Program-made: the position numbers and the translations under genes
Notes under the pieces: model-generated
The model's database searches: none
Told to the model about the DNA's origin: nothing
What the model saw: only the letters and a program-made list of their open reading frames with translations
Shown: positions 12,191 to 24,776 of the stretch, in pieces
Layout: each line of letters opens with the position of its first letter
Position numbering within the stretch: the stretch's first letter is position 1
Source of the DNA: Campylorhamphus procurvoides
Lineage: Eukaryota; Chordata; Aves; Passeriformes; Dendrocolaptidae
Direction: 5' to 3'
NCBI GenBank assembly: GCA_013396655.1
Contig: WBMV01000093.1
Location: 715,885 to 779,884 of the forward strand
Length of the DNA stretch: 64,000 nucleotides

Positions 12191-13250
12191 GTGGGGGCTG
12201 GGACTTCTGGCCGGGTCTGCTGCCACGAGCCTGGCAGTGAGGGGGCAAGAACACGCTGTGTCCCCATGCCTGGCACTGCACCTGAGACACACCAGGACCA
12301 TCAGACCAGCCACCCCCCATGCCACCCTCTGTGATGGCTCAAAAGCCACTGACAAATCCCCTTGCAGACCTTTCCTCTAGGCAACTTCTGCCTCCAATTC
12401 TCCCTGTGCATCTCAATATAATGTGGGCAGGACAGTGGCCCACCTTTTAGGCTGGAGAGCACCTGCTCAGCTTGACCCCAAACCCCAGTAAACCAGATCA
12501 TCACATCCTGGTGAACCACAGAGGGAAACAACAGAAAAACAAGCAAGAGAATCTGCTGGCAGATAACAAGACCCTGCAGAAAATCTTCCCCAGCAGGGTT
12601 TTTTCAGGCAAAGGAAGGAGGTGAAATACTAAAGGGTGGAAGAAGGTAAATTACCAGAGTTGAGACATTTCAAATGACTGCTCCCTGCTGCGTTCAGCAG
12701 CTTTTCTTGATGGAGTCACTAATCACTGTAGTTTACCGAATGACCTTGTTGTGGCCATCTCCTCTTCAGGGGACCACAACCTGCAACAATCCCTGGTGCA
12801 GGGAAATGATGCCTTTTGGGCTGTGCTAACTCACAGCTCCCGAGTGCTGACTGCAGCCTGTCAGACAGGGCAGAGGAACAGCCCACTCCTCAGCAAATGT
12901 CCCCACAGAGGCGTTCATCATGTCCAACACACACAGCCAGCTTTGTACTCCGGGCAGAGATGGAGAGACCAAGGCAGAAATCCTCCTCTACATACATTTG
13001 AAATACTGGTTGCCACAAGCTGGAAAAATGCTATAGAAAAATTAAATATTTACTTCTTCTGTTTGTTAATATCTTTCATTAGTTACTCGGCTGTAACAGT
13101 CATTAAAATGCTGAAAGGGAACTTCATGTAAATTCATCACTAGCCTGGGAATACTCCTGCATCCGTGAGCAGGCTGCTCGCTGCAGCAGAGCTCCGAGAC
13201 TCCATCTCCCTACAGGAAAGGCCAACCGTCTGGTTCACTCACAATTTACA
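12191..13250. other. Unique noncoding DNA, nothing seen
   Basis: Four open frames of 64 to 83 codons overlap between 12083 and 12380 on both strands, a sign of a stop-poor GC patch rather than coding. No repeat family is recognised. Confidence 0.55.
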
Positions 13251-13276
13251 AATGATTATTTTTCTAATTAATCATT
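13251..13276. repeat. Inverted repeat of homeodomain-type words
   Basis: AATGATTA at 13251-13258 and TAATCATT at 13269-13276 form exact inverted arms around ten AT-rich bases. Each arm contains a homeodomain-type core. It could be a paired binding site or a small cruciform; AT-rich chance is also likely. Confidence 0.5.
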
Positions 13277-15873
13277 CATCAAAAAAACACAAATAGCAAC
13301 AGGGCATGAAAGGCAGTGCTGGTTTTAACAGAAGGCAGAGTCAATCCATCACAGTCTCACCCTCAGCCAGGGGAGACCCTCCAATGCTGTAACTCCAGTG
13401 ACTGCAGGGAAGGAGCTGGGGAAATACCCTCTGTTCTCCCCAGCTACCCTAAGGAAAGACATGATGTATGTTTCTGTATGCCAAACCTCATCTGTGTAAT
13501 TTGGAGTTGCAACAGATCCATGAAACGTACTGGGAGCTACACTTGAAGGTGGTTTTGAACAGGCAGGTTGGGATGGTGGGATGAGGAAAGGAAGGGCCAG
13601 CACAGCAATGTGGGAGGAGAGAAAACCTGGACAACACAATGGACTGAGGCTGGAAGTGACCCACAACAATAGCCCTGAAGGAAAGAGGCCGTAGGAGAGA
13701 TGGCAGAACAATGAACAGGGACTTGCTAAGTCCCTTCCCTGGCTCTCTGTAGTGGTGACTTGGCTGTATCTAATCCAGCACCTCCCAGGCACACCAGAGG
13801 TTGGTCCTCTCGGTTCTTGTGCTCCCTGAACTGGGGCTGCCAGTGCCAGCACACCGACTCCTCTTTTGCCTTAGTTTGGATTAAGGATCTCTGGAACCAC
13901 CAGCAAATCCTCTGACTTTACAATGCATGTGGGTATCACCTCATCCAGTGTTCAGAGTTCAGCCCTGCAGCCCTCTGTGCTGCTCATTTGCAGAAGACAA
14001 CATATCCACATGTCAATGCACAATTTTCACCCTCTCCCACCAGCTCTCTGTTCTCATTGTGATTAATCCAGGTTATGTATCCCCTGTACTCCAAGGACAG
14101 ATGCTCCAAAGGTGTGTTTCCAGCACCCCAGACCTCTCCTGTTTTGGCTCTGCCGGCTCAGGCTGCTGGCCAACCTCTTGCCAAGCCAACAACTCTTCAA
14201 AAGGCAGTATGAACTGGTAAAAGCAGGCAGCAGCATGATATTTCAGCCTTGCTATAGTCTCCTGCTGGCTTTTATTACACTTCACAGGGCTAGGCTTGAA
14301 CCATATAATCACATTTCAAAGAGGCTGGGGTATTGTTGGCAGTCTGCTTCATTCTTGACCACTGAGATTGTGAGATCTGTGCCTGCTGCTCTGAGAAAGA
14401 GAAGATTTCCTCCTTCCAGCAATTAATTAAACAAACTCAAACCCAACAACAAAGGACATCAAAAATAACCAGGACTTTTGCAGGACTGGCTTTTACCAAA
14501 GCTCTGACAGTACAGCCTCTCCATGTTGCACAGGGGTGGCAATACAAAACTAGCCAAAAGCAGGGAAATTCTTCTGGAGAGCAGAATACCCCTTACATCC
14601 TAATATATACCATACCCCAGCATTCTCATATGAAACACTGATCTGTCCTGGGAAGAAAGAAAAGAATCTTGAGGACAGACATAAGGCTAGTGAGGTTAAG
14701 TTAAGAAGAGCCTGCAAGGCTCTTGGAGGTTTAGAGGATCTGTCCTGAATGGAGTTATCAGGTTCTGATCAAAGCAGGTTCTTGAAACTGCATGTCCAAA
14801 CCTTGTTGTTCTTTACCTAATTTTAAAACACTTGAGAAACCTGCACCAACTCGCTGGCCATGCCAGACACAACAGCAGTGGGCAGGAGGGATGGTCACCA
14901 CCCCAGTGAGCAGCACCACAGCTGGAACTTGGGTAGCCTTGGATCAAAGTTGCCACACTGGGAGGTTTTGAGCAGGCCACGGGTCCCTCCATGTTTCAGA
15001 TCCTCATGAACAGTGCTGAGGACATTGTGTGCTGAAGACACTGGGACAGGAAGGTCTCGCAGGAATGAAGGTTCACATCAGCTGCTCAGAGAGCCAGGAA
15101 AGGATTGCCTTAGGACACAAAATAGGAAATTCTGAGCCTATCAACAGCACACACATCACAACACCCAGCAACCTCCCAAGACAGCGTTTTACTGAATGGC
15201 ATGAACTTGGCAAAGCGGGAGCAGTGACAGGGACTGAGGGGACAAACCCTGGGTTGCTCCTATGGCACTTCTGCAAAGGCCCAAACCCAAAGAGCAGCAG
15301 AACCAGCCTTTCAAGTCACTGGGGGCACAGGTGGAGCTGCAACAAACACAAACACAGTTTGCCTCTGAGAAGCAAACGTGTGCAGCTGTGACAGACAGCC
15401 AAAAACACCTTCCTACACCCCAGCAACAGGCAAACTGGGGCTTCAGATTTGCCATGTGGGAGGAGAGAATCACTCCAGCATTTCTACCCACTGCAGGACC
15501 AGTCAAACAAGAAATTCAATCCAATTGCCAGAACTTTAACACGGAAGTGCTATATTAGCTCATAAGCAGTAAATGAGGGAGGAAATCCATATTAACAGAA
15601 GTCATGATAAGAAATATGTGTGGGTTCCAACTTTTTCTGGTGGTTGGCCTTTTCTCTCCAGTACTTGCATTAGTATTTCTGTGAAGTACCCACTGCAACA
15701 GCTGTAACTCTATACGTTTACAGGAGGTAGAAAACAATTCAGAATGAAGTGGCTTTTAGCCTCAGGTTTGGGGCACTTTTCAAGGTTTTATTACCAGGCA
15801 GATTTCTCACAGGAAAACTATGACATAAATGACGTGCCTGAGTATTGCTTCTAAGTGAGAGTATTTACTGCCA
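13277..15873. other. Unique noncoding DNA, no gene seen
   Basis: The minus-strand frame at 13349-13852 (167 codons) is rich in Ser, Pro and Leu with no domain; others are under 125 codons. No repeat family is recognised. The sequence is ordinary mixed-composition DNA. Confidence 0.55.
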
Positions 15874-16104
15874 TTATTTTCTTGTGTTTATGTTCTCTCC
15901 AGTGCATCCTATTATAGCAAATCTGTTTGGAAGGGCTCCATCCCTGAAGATGACGCAAGCTCCAAGAATTCCTTCTGCCCAAGCAATAATTCCAAAGGAA
16001 CCAGTCGTATGACTCGTGTGCTTCATAATAATCACATGCACCAAGGTGATACGTAGGCAAGCCCAGAGCACCAACATGCTCCAGACTGGGCTATAAATAT
16101 CCAA
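15874..16104 (-). other. Weak exon-like open frame, unrecognised
   Basis: On the minus strand an open frame of about 76 codons has an even, protein-like composition with a hydrophobic N-terminal part (LVLWACLRITLVHVIIM) and a later GIIAWAEGILGACVIF stretch, and about five CpGs remain in a CpG-poor area. A second frame is also open over 15851-16060. I do not recognise a family and see no convincing donor at its end (the frame stops just before a GTAAAT). On the plus strand a consensus TATAAATA sits at 16092-16099. A chance frame or a conserved noncoding element is as likely as an exon. Confidence 0.15.
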
Positions 16105-16600
16105 TTATTTCATTTTTTGAAGCCGCTACTTTTTCTAGCCTATTTAGCAAGATCTGTTTCTGACCCAAGATCTGCATTTACATAAGAGATACCCCCATCC
16201 AAACTCCATGCACAGAGACAGTGCTGAAAACCAAGAGGAGTTCTCTGTGAACATCTCCAGTGTTCGTTCCAGTTCTTCAAAAACACAGCTAACCCACTCC
16301 CTGAAGGAGGACGTGGTAATAACTCATACCCTTTATTTTTAGACTTGCTTTTCCTTCAAAGCCCAGCGAGGTATGTGGAGTTTTGCAGTGTGCAAAGAAT
16401 CCCTGCTCATGATTAACATCTATGTGAATAATAGAGCTTTAATCTGGTTTCAGTCAGTTACCTACTGCTCCAGCAGTTTAACATCATGTGGGAGCAAGAG
16501 CAGCCAGGGTATCCAGCCAGCTTTTATATAACTCAAAGCAGTACTACAGAGCTTAATTAATTGAGATCACCAGATGAAAAAATCTCATCATATATATAAA
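16105..16600. other. AT-rich block, candidate conserved noncoding element
   Basis: The sequence is non-repetitive and AT-rich with TAAT-type words, CATGATTAACATC near 16408 and a TTAATTAA palindrome near 16554. No frame or repeat family is evident. The texture is like vertebrate noncoding elements, but conservation is untested. Confidence 0.22.
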
Positions 16601-17760
16601 AGGTAAAACATCTGCTGATGCTCAGGCAGTCCTGAGATGGGATGCTTCATGGACATCTCAGTTAAACTCCAGTGAGAAGAGACTGAGACCCATCTGCATA
16701 TCAGAACTACATTCCCCCTGCTCCAGATTCCCATCCTCAGCTGGATGCTGGGTCTGAAATATAATGGCAGGAACACAAGCAAAGCTCAGTGTTTTAATCA
16801 GACACCCATTTTCTCAGCCAAATCTTCCAGTAAGCCCAATGTGGACTGAATTGCTCCTTCTAAAACAGCACAAGTGTGCAGGCAGCTCAGACAGCAAACC
16901 CTCTCAGACTAGTGCACATGCTTTCCGTCATTTCACAGGTGGTCTTGGTGTCACAAGTCCTGGCTGAACAGAAGCATGGAGGGAAATGCCATTCATGCAG
17001 GCCACATTGTGATATGGCTGCAACTCATTCTCCCTCCATATGTACCCTTCCCACATTCAGAGAGGGGCTGGTCTGCAGCCAGCCAAAGTCACTGCACAAG
17101 CAAGTACCAACCTGGCATCTCAGAGGAGCTAAAAACCTGCTGCACTGGCTCCTCTTCTCCAGCACAGATCAAGTGAGAGAAACAGCCAACTGCTTCGAGA
17201 TGGTTTGAAAGGCCAGCTTGGTACTTGCCAGGCCTCCTTGGACATAAGTGACCCAGAGCAGATCCCTGGCTGCAGCACCCAGTTCTCCTTTCAGCAGTGC
17301 CTGTGTTGTCATCCCAAGCCATTCAGCCATGAGTCACAGCTGTGCTCAGACCATGTTCAGACGTCTGCTCTCCTGCTGTCTAGGTACAGGTCCTTCAAGG
17401 GATCCAGTCTCTGCTGGAATGGCAGACAGACTACAAAAGTCACTTTCAACTCACTCTCCCCAACAGGTAAGCCAAGCTCTCTTCTACACTGTCTGGCTCT
17501 GTCGTCACCTTTCCTCTTTGCCACATCCTCAGGTGCTCAGAGACAGAGCAGTGGCTCTTTATGAAGCCATTCTGATTCATTTCCATCAGCCCTGCACAGA
17601 ACCCTGCCACGTCAGCAGGCACCAAGAGCTCCTGCAGCTCTCACACCATCCTAACAACACAGAAATGCTGTAACACCAACTGCATTAACTACCCACAGAG
17701 ACACAGAGTCAGCCCAGGGCACGACCCCACAGGCTGATGGTGCATCTCTGTGCACCACAG
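16601..17760. other. Unique noncoding DNA, no gene seen
   Basis: A strong donor-like word CAACAGGTAAGCC lies near 17461 at the end of an open stretch on the plus strand, but no acceptor and frame combination gives a recognisable protein. Frames of 119 and 141 codons overlap in this interval. Chance is preferred. Confidence 0.5.
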
Positions 17761-17912
17761 AAACAGAATCATTAGGTCAGAAAAGCCCTCTGAGAACATC
17801 GAGTCCAACCACTCCCCCAGCACTGCTGAGCTCACCACTAAACCTTGTTCCCTGCAGGGATGGGGACTCTAGCACTGCCCTGTGACAGGGCTGAACAACC
17901 CTGTCAGACCAT
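17761..17912 (-). mobile_element. CR1 LINE 3' fragment, reverse orientation
   Basis: Reading the plus strand, the order CAGAATCATTAGGTCAGAAA, then CATCGAGTCCAACCAC, then CACCACTAAACC, GGGATGGGGACTC and a final CTGAACAACCCTGTCA follows the antisense of the avian CR1 3' region. The element is severely 5'-truncated, as is usual for CR1, and carries many substitutions. No coding part is left. The right edge is approximate because similarity fades gradually. Confidence 0.85.
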
Positions 17913-19119
17913 CCTGACCCCTCACCCTCACCTGCCTGCTCATAGAGCACTGCCCAACACCACTTCCCAACCAATGGGATGCAGCTCCTGATTAAATCCA
18001 GGCAAACCTTTCCAGGGATGACACTGAGTGATGTACCTCTATCTCCTCTCCAGTTCACAATATAAATGTGATACTGATTTTTCTTTCCCCAAGTATATAC
18101 TTAGGCATAATATATCTTAATAGCAAAAAGATGCTTTGTTCAATAGGGGATGTGTATGTGTGTGTGTATTTGATTCCTCTGCTTCAAACAAATCCAGGAA
18201 TGGAATTTCATACTTTTATAAAATTAAGAACAGATGCTGTGGACTGTTTAAACCAGCAGAGAAAATAATAAGAGGAACACGTCCAGGAAGGTGACATGAA
18301 AAAACTGCTGAATGTTGCAGGAAAATGGAAATACAATAACGACTGTGGGACTTTTGGGACACATGGGTCCATGCCACAAATCTCTCAGGAAAGACAGCTC
18401 CCAGCTCAGGCACACTGAAGTTTCTTCTGCACAAGCTAGAGACAGAAAAGTAATAGATAACAGCAGCTGAACACAGAGCACATTTGTCTTCCAGTACAAC
18501 AGAGATGCAGTTCACCTTAAAATATGTCACAGCACATGCAAACAGAAATCCCTTCCTTTTCTATTACGTTTACCCCAAAATATTAAAGCCAGTGAAAGGC
18601 CGAGTTATATTTGCCTGCTGCTTCTCTCTCTGCTCCTTTTCTTTCCAGCAGCTCCCTTGGTGGGACACTCGGGTTTCCTGGGAAGCTGCTGCCCTGCCAG
18701 GGAGCTCTGGGGGTCCCTGCAGAGTCCATGGGGCTGCCCACACTGCACCAGGTGCTTTGTCTGTTCAGTGTTTCCCTGCCAGCTTGCAAAAGGGCTGGAA
18801 ACTTCTCCTGTTGTTGGGTTTGGGGCCCTGTTTGACACCACAAGGTTTATGTTTGGGGCTGAGCCCAAGCCAGCATCCTTTTGGAAACAAGCTGGTCCAG
18901 AATGACTGTCTGCATCTCCCTTTCCCATGCTGACTCACAGGATACCCCAGCTGGAAGGCCAGGTAGCACAGCTCCACAAGGAAAGGTATTCCTCAGAGTC
19001 TGAAGTGGTCCCAGCCTCTCTCCTTAGCTCCACAAGCACAGCAGGATGTTCATGGCATTGCCACCCCCATTTGCAGAGTGTTATGCTGAGGGATGGAGTG
19101 TGTTAATAAACTTTTGCCT
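17913..19119. other. Noncoding DNA with short (TG)n at 18151-18168
   Basis: A short TGTGTATGTGTGTGTGT microsatellite lies at 18151-18168. Several overlapping frames of 66 to 149 codons between 18484 and 18977 occur on both strands and have no domain. No gene is supported. Confidence 0.6.
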
Positions 19120-19178
19120 CTGGTCACAGAAATCAGTGCAAGAACAGGACTGGAATTCAGAGCCTGAGCTCAGATCCC
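19120..19178 (-). mobile_element. Possible MIR-type SINE core remnant, reverse orientation
   Basis: The plus strand reads GGTCACAGAAATCAGTG, then ACAGGACTGGAATTCAGAG and CCTGAGCTCAGATCC, which follows the antisense of the MIR region (GGTCACACAGC..GTGGCAGAGC.AGGA.T.GAACCCAG..CCTGACTC). The match is weak and short. Chance similarity is possible. Confidence 0.35.
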
Positions 19179-20229
19179 ACCTCACACTTCCTGCACACAG
19201 AAGAGCCCCTCCTGTACTTGCAGATCACACATTTGTGTTGCAAAGTGGGGGGTGTAAATGCCTGTATGTACAAGCAGATGCATTTTCTGTAGGCAGATCT
19301 TTGGAAATTCACCACATAGTGTTCTGTCTACAAGTCAAAAGCCATCTCCAATTGCTAAAACTTAAATCAAAACACAAGTTGCTACAATTCGTAAGGAGCT
19401 TAATATTTATTACCATGTATTGCAAGCATGCAGCTATGGAGAAAGACTCCCTTACTGTCCCCAGTGATTATTCAAGGGACGGGGAAAAGAAAGAACAGCC
19501 TTTGATAGTAACAACAAAAAAAACAAGTGCAGAGAAAGCAATGTATTCAATCCTTTTCACAGCCAAGAGGCCAACGAAAATGCTATATATTTATAAAGGA
19601 AATGAAAACCTGTCACGACCAAAATGAACTGAATAATAGAGCTTGGGCTGAATAAAGAGAAGCAAGAACTCAAGAACTAAAAGCACCACCAGGGTGGAAA
19701 ATACAGCACACTCTGCATCCCTGGAAAGAGGGCTCTGAATGGCTGTACAGCTCATTTGGGTACAAGTCAGAGAGGGATCCCCAGCTACTGGTACAGTGAG
19801 ATCAGCAAATGTGTTGTTCACAGGACACCTAATACTGAAACCACTGGAGCATCTTCTGTGCATCCCCTGTGCAGGGATGAGGGGGCAGAGGAACCTGCAG
19901 CTCCTCAGGGCACTTTGGGGCTCAGGTTTGTCCTGCCCCGGGCTCTGCAGAGCAGCAGTTCAGGAGGTGCCACTGCCAGGTCCATGTGCTGCATTTATGG
20001 CCCTGTCCCTCTGCTGAACCCCCCCATGTGCTGGGTGTCCATGGCTACAGCAGCCTTTGGGAGGAGGAGGAGGAGGCTGCAAGGACAGACATCAGCCCCC
20101 AGGCCCAAGAACCTTCGGGACACAGAGACAGGAAACTTCTGGTTTGCCACACAAAAAGTGCCCAAAGGCCAAAGCCCAATTGTATGGACTGGCCTGACCT
20201 CTAACTCCACAACTGGAAGAGGTGGCCCA
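19179..20229. other. Unique noncoding DNA, no gene seen
   Basis: A 193-codon plus-strand frame covers 19046-19627; it has no domain and passes through AT-rich sequence with a low-complexity lysine-rich end. A short (GGA)n run lies near 20058-20074. Overlapping frames of 71 to 161 codons at 19739-20241 lie on both strands. Confidence 0.55.
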
Positions 20230-20483
20230 TCATATTTCTAAATTCTTGATGTTGAAAGATTACCTGAAAAATGACTCAGAAATGTAACAATTCATGAAAA
20301 CTCATATAAAACACAACTATTATAAGTCCAAGTTCTGCTGTCTTGATAGAAACAAGGTTTTTTAGTGTGCAGATCACTTGGATTCAATTCCTGATATTAA
20401 ATAATTTAGCTTTATGTATCTAATTGCAGGAAGTTTGTGTGACTTCAAAAATAAACAACATAAGTATTTCATAATTCAGATAC
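20230..20483. other. AT-rich unique DNA
   Basis: AT-rich, non-repetitive, stop-dense on both strands. No gene or repeat family is recognised. It could contain a regulatory element but nothing specific stands out. Confidence 0.4.
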
Positions 20484-20867
20484 TTAATTACTATTACCAT
20501 ATTGATTGCAGGAAATAGGATTAACCACACATATTTTCTCAGAGGATAATGACAATGATTTTGAAGCAATGGCTACCAATGAATTAGTTGGGGGTACTAC
20601 ATTCAAAACAAAATACAAACCACAGCCATCAGGAAGGAGAATTCTCAATAAACTGGCATGCTCATCATTCCACCTGGACTTCCCAGTAAATCCCGGAGGG
20701 GAGCAGATACTGTGTAAGCATACAAAGTTAAACTCATGCTCAGGAGAAGAAAGCTGGAAGATCTTTATCTCTTGAAACTTTCCTTTTTTAGATGGTTCCT
20801 CAGTGCAGTCATTCAGTAGGTCCAAAACCAAGTCCTGCAAAGAACAATAATGGTCCTTCTTCCCCAA
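20484..20867 (-). other. Weak exon-like open frame behind an acceptor-like site
   Basis: On the minus strand a good acceptor-like word TTATTGTTCTTTGCAG ends near 20832 and is followed by an open frame that reads DLVLDLLNDCTEEPSKKG and continues about 115 codons to a stop at 20484. The first 18 residues look helical and protein-like; the rest has a less convincing composition. I recognise no family and see no strong donor after the first part. It may be a decayed exon, a lineage-specific transcript exon, or chance. Confidence 0.15.
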
Positions 20868-20883
20868 CAGTTCCTACAGAAAG

Positions 20884-22989
20884 GTTTGGTGAACCAGCAG
20901 GAGGATCTGCTTGAATTCATTTCCCAAAGGACACCTGAGAGTAGCGTGACCTGTGCAGCTCACCAGGCCACCTCCTCCTCCTCCAGGTGACTGCTCTGGG
21001 CACTGCTGCCAGGGGCATCAATCACAAAAGGCAGAAGTATCTCCAGCATTTAATACCAAACTTGCCCAGGGCTCTGCCCTGATACACCTTCCAGTACCCT
21101 CACACAAAGGGCCAACCATGGGACATCCCCTGGCAGGTTTCATAAAACACCATCAGGCATTTCCCACTGAAGGAAGCTCTCCAGAGCAGCTGGTTTCACC
21201 CCCTGCACAACCAAACCCACCTGCAGCCAGGGAGCCTGCACTGTGCTAAACCCCCACAGGATGAAGTGCAGCCTGGAGAGTCACTTCAGCTCTCTCAACA
21301 CAGACATGCTGTTATTTCACATTGGAGCAGCAGAGGTTAAGTTGTGCATTAACGAGAAGTGTTGGTCTCAAACCTGAAAAGATGCTTTTTAAAAAAAAAC
21401 AACAAACCACAACAGCTTGCTGAGATGCACTGGGTTTGTATGTTCCTCACCACAGACTGCAGTTACCTCTGTACAGCAGCAGAAGGGAAAGGGCATAACA
21501 GGGAAGGAGCACAGGCCTTTCCCTTGTACATGAAAGGCAGGTTGAGAATCTCCACAGAAGCACCGAAACATCTCTTTCTGTATAGAAGACAGCATTCAGA
21601 TATTCCAGTTATTTGCTTTTCATCTTCTTGAGGATTCCACAAATCCTTGAGAGCACTGGGAGCTGTTGGGCACATTCTGCAGGGGAAGGTTGGGGCAGTG
21701 GTGGAGGGAGGGAGCATGGCAGCGTTCCACCCATCTCCACAGGCAGGGATGGACACTCCAGCCACTTCACATCTCCAGGAATCCCAAATGCAGCTTTCAC
21801 TAGCCCTGCCTCGCTCTTTTCTCATCACCAGGCTTAACATCAGAGAAGCATGAAAATACAAACCCCCTCAATCTCGAGGAATGGCACGAAGGCACCACAT
21901 CAGAGCTCCAGAGCTGCCCAGCACCCCCAGCCAAGCGAGTGACCCCAGGGCAGCTCTGCGAGTGGGCAGTGTTTGGCAACAGAAATCCCTCAATGCCTCT
22001 TGGCCTGGAGAGCAGAGTAAATCCCTTCAACACTAACTAGCATCCAAATGAGCAACCAAAGGAATTCCAGTGAATGTCCCCAGAGAAACTGGCTCTGGCA
22101 GAAGAAATTAGCACTGTCCTCCTCCTCCTCCTCTCTGGACAGTCAAGCAGCACTCATTTGCACTCACAGCTCACACAGTGCAGGAGCCCAACACACCTGG
22201 TGTCCCTCAAGGGGACAGCCTGTGACAAGGCATTAAGGCCAACCTGCCCCATGGCCAATGCTGCCCTTCCCAGGGGTTTGTCCAGGATCTGCCCCGCTGC
22301 TTCACATCTGGCTTCAGCCCCTCCAGATGGACTGGTGCATTCAGAGCTCACCCTGCCAGCCATCAGCACTTACTGTACCTACACATTGTTGCTTTGGCTC
22401 GTTCTGTGACAATGTGGGGCTACAGGCGAGTGATTTTCACTCCTCACATGCAGAGAAGCCCTGCCTGGTCCCCAGGGTTGGCACCACTGGTACAGCACAC
22501 CCAGCCTGAGGCTGCTGCTGGGCATTTCGCAGAGCCTAAAACTCCACAGCAGCCCTACACAAGGATTTGGGAGCTACGACACCTCAGCAGGAGCTGCATC
22601 CTCCTCTCCCCCAGGGACAGGGCAGGAAAGCATTGCTGGGCTCTGCTGAGCTGGCAAATGTCCTCAAATCCCCCATGTGCACCCTGAAAGGTCGATTACT
22701 GCAACATTTTTACATGCAAATACCTCAGAGCTAGTTTCTCAGATTGACTTTTCCAGATTGATCCAGGGCCCAAAGGCACAAATCTCAGGCTTTACTGAGC
22801 GAGGGCTGTGGGCTGGTCTCCAGCAATGCCCAGTGAGTGCAGCACCAGCGAACAACAGACATGGAAAACTCTGGTCATTATCTTTATCATTCTGTATTAC
22901 TTGATTCAGCTACACAAAATCTTTCATCAGATGTGACAGAAAGGGAAACTGCTGTATTTACATAGAGTGGCACATAGCACATATGTTTC
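20884..22989. other. Unique noncoding DNA, no gene seen
   Basis: Many small frames overlap on both strands between 21389 and 22904, the largest being 132 codons on the minus strand at 21463-21861, with no domain. A short (CCT)n run lies near 22117-22132 and an A run near 21391. No repeat family is recognised. Confidence 0.55.
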
Positions 22990-23010
22990 TGTGTGTGCGT
23001 GTGTGTGTGT
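22990..23010. repeat. (TG)n microsatellite, short and imperfect
   Basis: TGTGTGTGCG followed by TGTGTGTGTG, broken by one CG, then ACACACC. The short length suggests low variability. Confidence 0.85.
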
Positions 23011-24700
23011 ACACACCCTCCGTATGTTTTCCCAAGAAGCCTACAGGAATCAAAACCCATCTCCGTTTGAGTTGGATAACCCTCACAGACTTTGAAAATT
23101 CCTCCATTTTTCATTTCCTCAGCTCTGCAAGCTTATCCAAATATCCTAAAACTGAAATGTGAATGAACACCAATGATTCTGCCCAAGCTCCACCTAATCC
23201 AGACATAAGCAGCATTTGTAAATTCATTACCAACACTAGGAGGGTTTCCTTGCCCTCTCTGACCCAGCAAACCACGGCCAGCTGCTCAATTTGCTGTAGG
23301 TCTTGGTGACTCTGAGCCAGATGAAGTTTCAGTGGGGATGGCAGGAAAAAGCAAAATACATTATGGCACATTCAGAGACCAGATAATATCGTTCAACTGC
23401 AGGCAACTACATATGAACAAAAGTACTTCTAAGAGGATCCAACAGCAGGAGATTCCATGGCTGTGCACAACATTTCCAGCAAAATAAGCTGAAGTTCTGG
23501 ACCCTGCACAGCCAGGACTTTGCTTAAGTCTGTTTTTTTGCCTACTGGTGGGACCATGGAGGCCAGCTGCATAAAGGCTGTTTTCTTCCCAACGCCAGTT
23601 CATAAAGGAGCACCACCAAAAGACATGAGGTACCACCAAGGACCCACGGAACAATCCCACATGAGCCTCTTCCCCCCCAGAAGTCCCACAGATTGGGGAC
23701 CTAACACCACACTGCCCATGCTGTAAGCACAACAGCCACCTCAAAAGTGGGTCCCTAAGGAGTCAAATTTAGAGATAAACTCTCAGTCCCACTTAAGTCA
23801 GTGACACTCTCATGATGAGCACAAATGGGGCCATGAGCTTAGATCAAGTCATGGCTGGATTTTAAAAGGAGGACACCAAGGTGCAGACGAGCTCTGCAGT
23901 CACATCAGCCAGCACACACGTCTGCCTACAATGTCACATGCCAAAATACTCCCAGTAGAACAGGTAAACCATCAGGATGGCAGCACATCTGCACCCTGGG
24001 GCCACCTCACAATGCCAGACAGAAGAGCAGGAGGAGGTGAGGGCTGGGCAGAGTGAGCTGCAGATCTCCCCAGCACAGCCCAACACTGCCCAGCACAGCC
24101 CCCTGCACCACTTGTCCCCCTCTCTGTTAATGTGACAGCCCAGAAAGGCTTCACACAACATAAAATGGAAAGTTCAGATTTTCTGATAAGACAAGAAACA
24201 CCATGACTTCCTGCCTTTCCAAAACTCCCACGGCAGCTTTCCTTGGTGGAGGTGACCTGCCCCTGTCAGGCTGCAGCACGGCTTTTCTTCTGCCCAAACC
24301 CAGCAGCTCCTTTGCTGCATCCCCCCAGGAGTTTGGCACTTTGGAGATGTGACAGCTCCAGCTGTGCACCAGAGCCACCACAGAGTGAGCACCATGAGCA
24401 GGTCACTGTGCTTGGCACAGCTTTAGCAGTGCCCACAGCAGCTGGCCCAAAACCTCCACTCCTCTTGTAGCATTTGATGCCCATTTTGCAGGAACACATC
24501 TTAAAACCCCAGTCAGCCTGTAAAACAAACTGGGTGATGGGGGCCAAAGCTTGTTATTAGCCATTTGCAGGAAACCAACAGCACCCCTGATTAGAGAAGA
24601 GGGAAGAGAGGCTACAGGTGACCCTGATGACAGCACAGCAAAGGTGCCCACACCTCTGGTACCTCCTTGCTGCAGCTGCTCTGCAGCCACAACTTCTTCT
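23011..24700. other. Unique noncoding DNA, nothing seen
   Basis: No gene or repeat family is recognised. A 14-base word CCCAGCACAGCCC is present twice, near 24069 and 24088, as a short local duplication. Minus-strand frames up to 127 codons (23361-23744) are domain-less. Confidence 0.55.
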
Positions 24701-24776
24701 CTCTGTCCATCCTTGTGTCCATCACCTCTTTGCTCTGTCCATCACTGTGTCCATCACCTCTTTGCTGTCCATCCCC
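24701..24776. repeat. Minisatellite, 32-bp unit, about 2.4 copies
   Basis: Units at 24701-24732 and 24733-24764 are both 32 bp and differ at a few positions (CTCTGTCCATC start, CATCACCTCTTTG end). A third partial unit starts at 24765. Each unit itself contains the word GTCCATC twice, so the array may have grown from a smaller repeat. Confidence 0.85.

Noticed and set aside
19046..19627. 193-codon plus-strand frame
   Set aside because: No domain; it runs from mixed DNA into AT-rich DNA and overlaps a possible SINE remnant.
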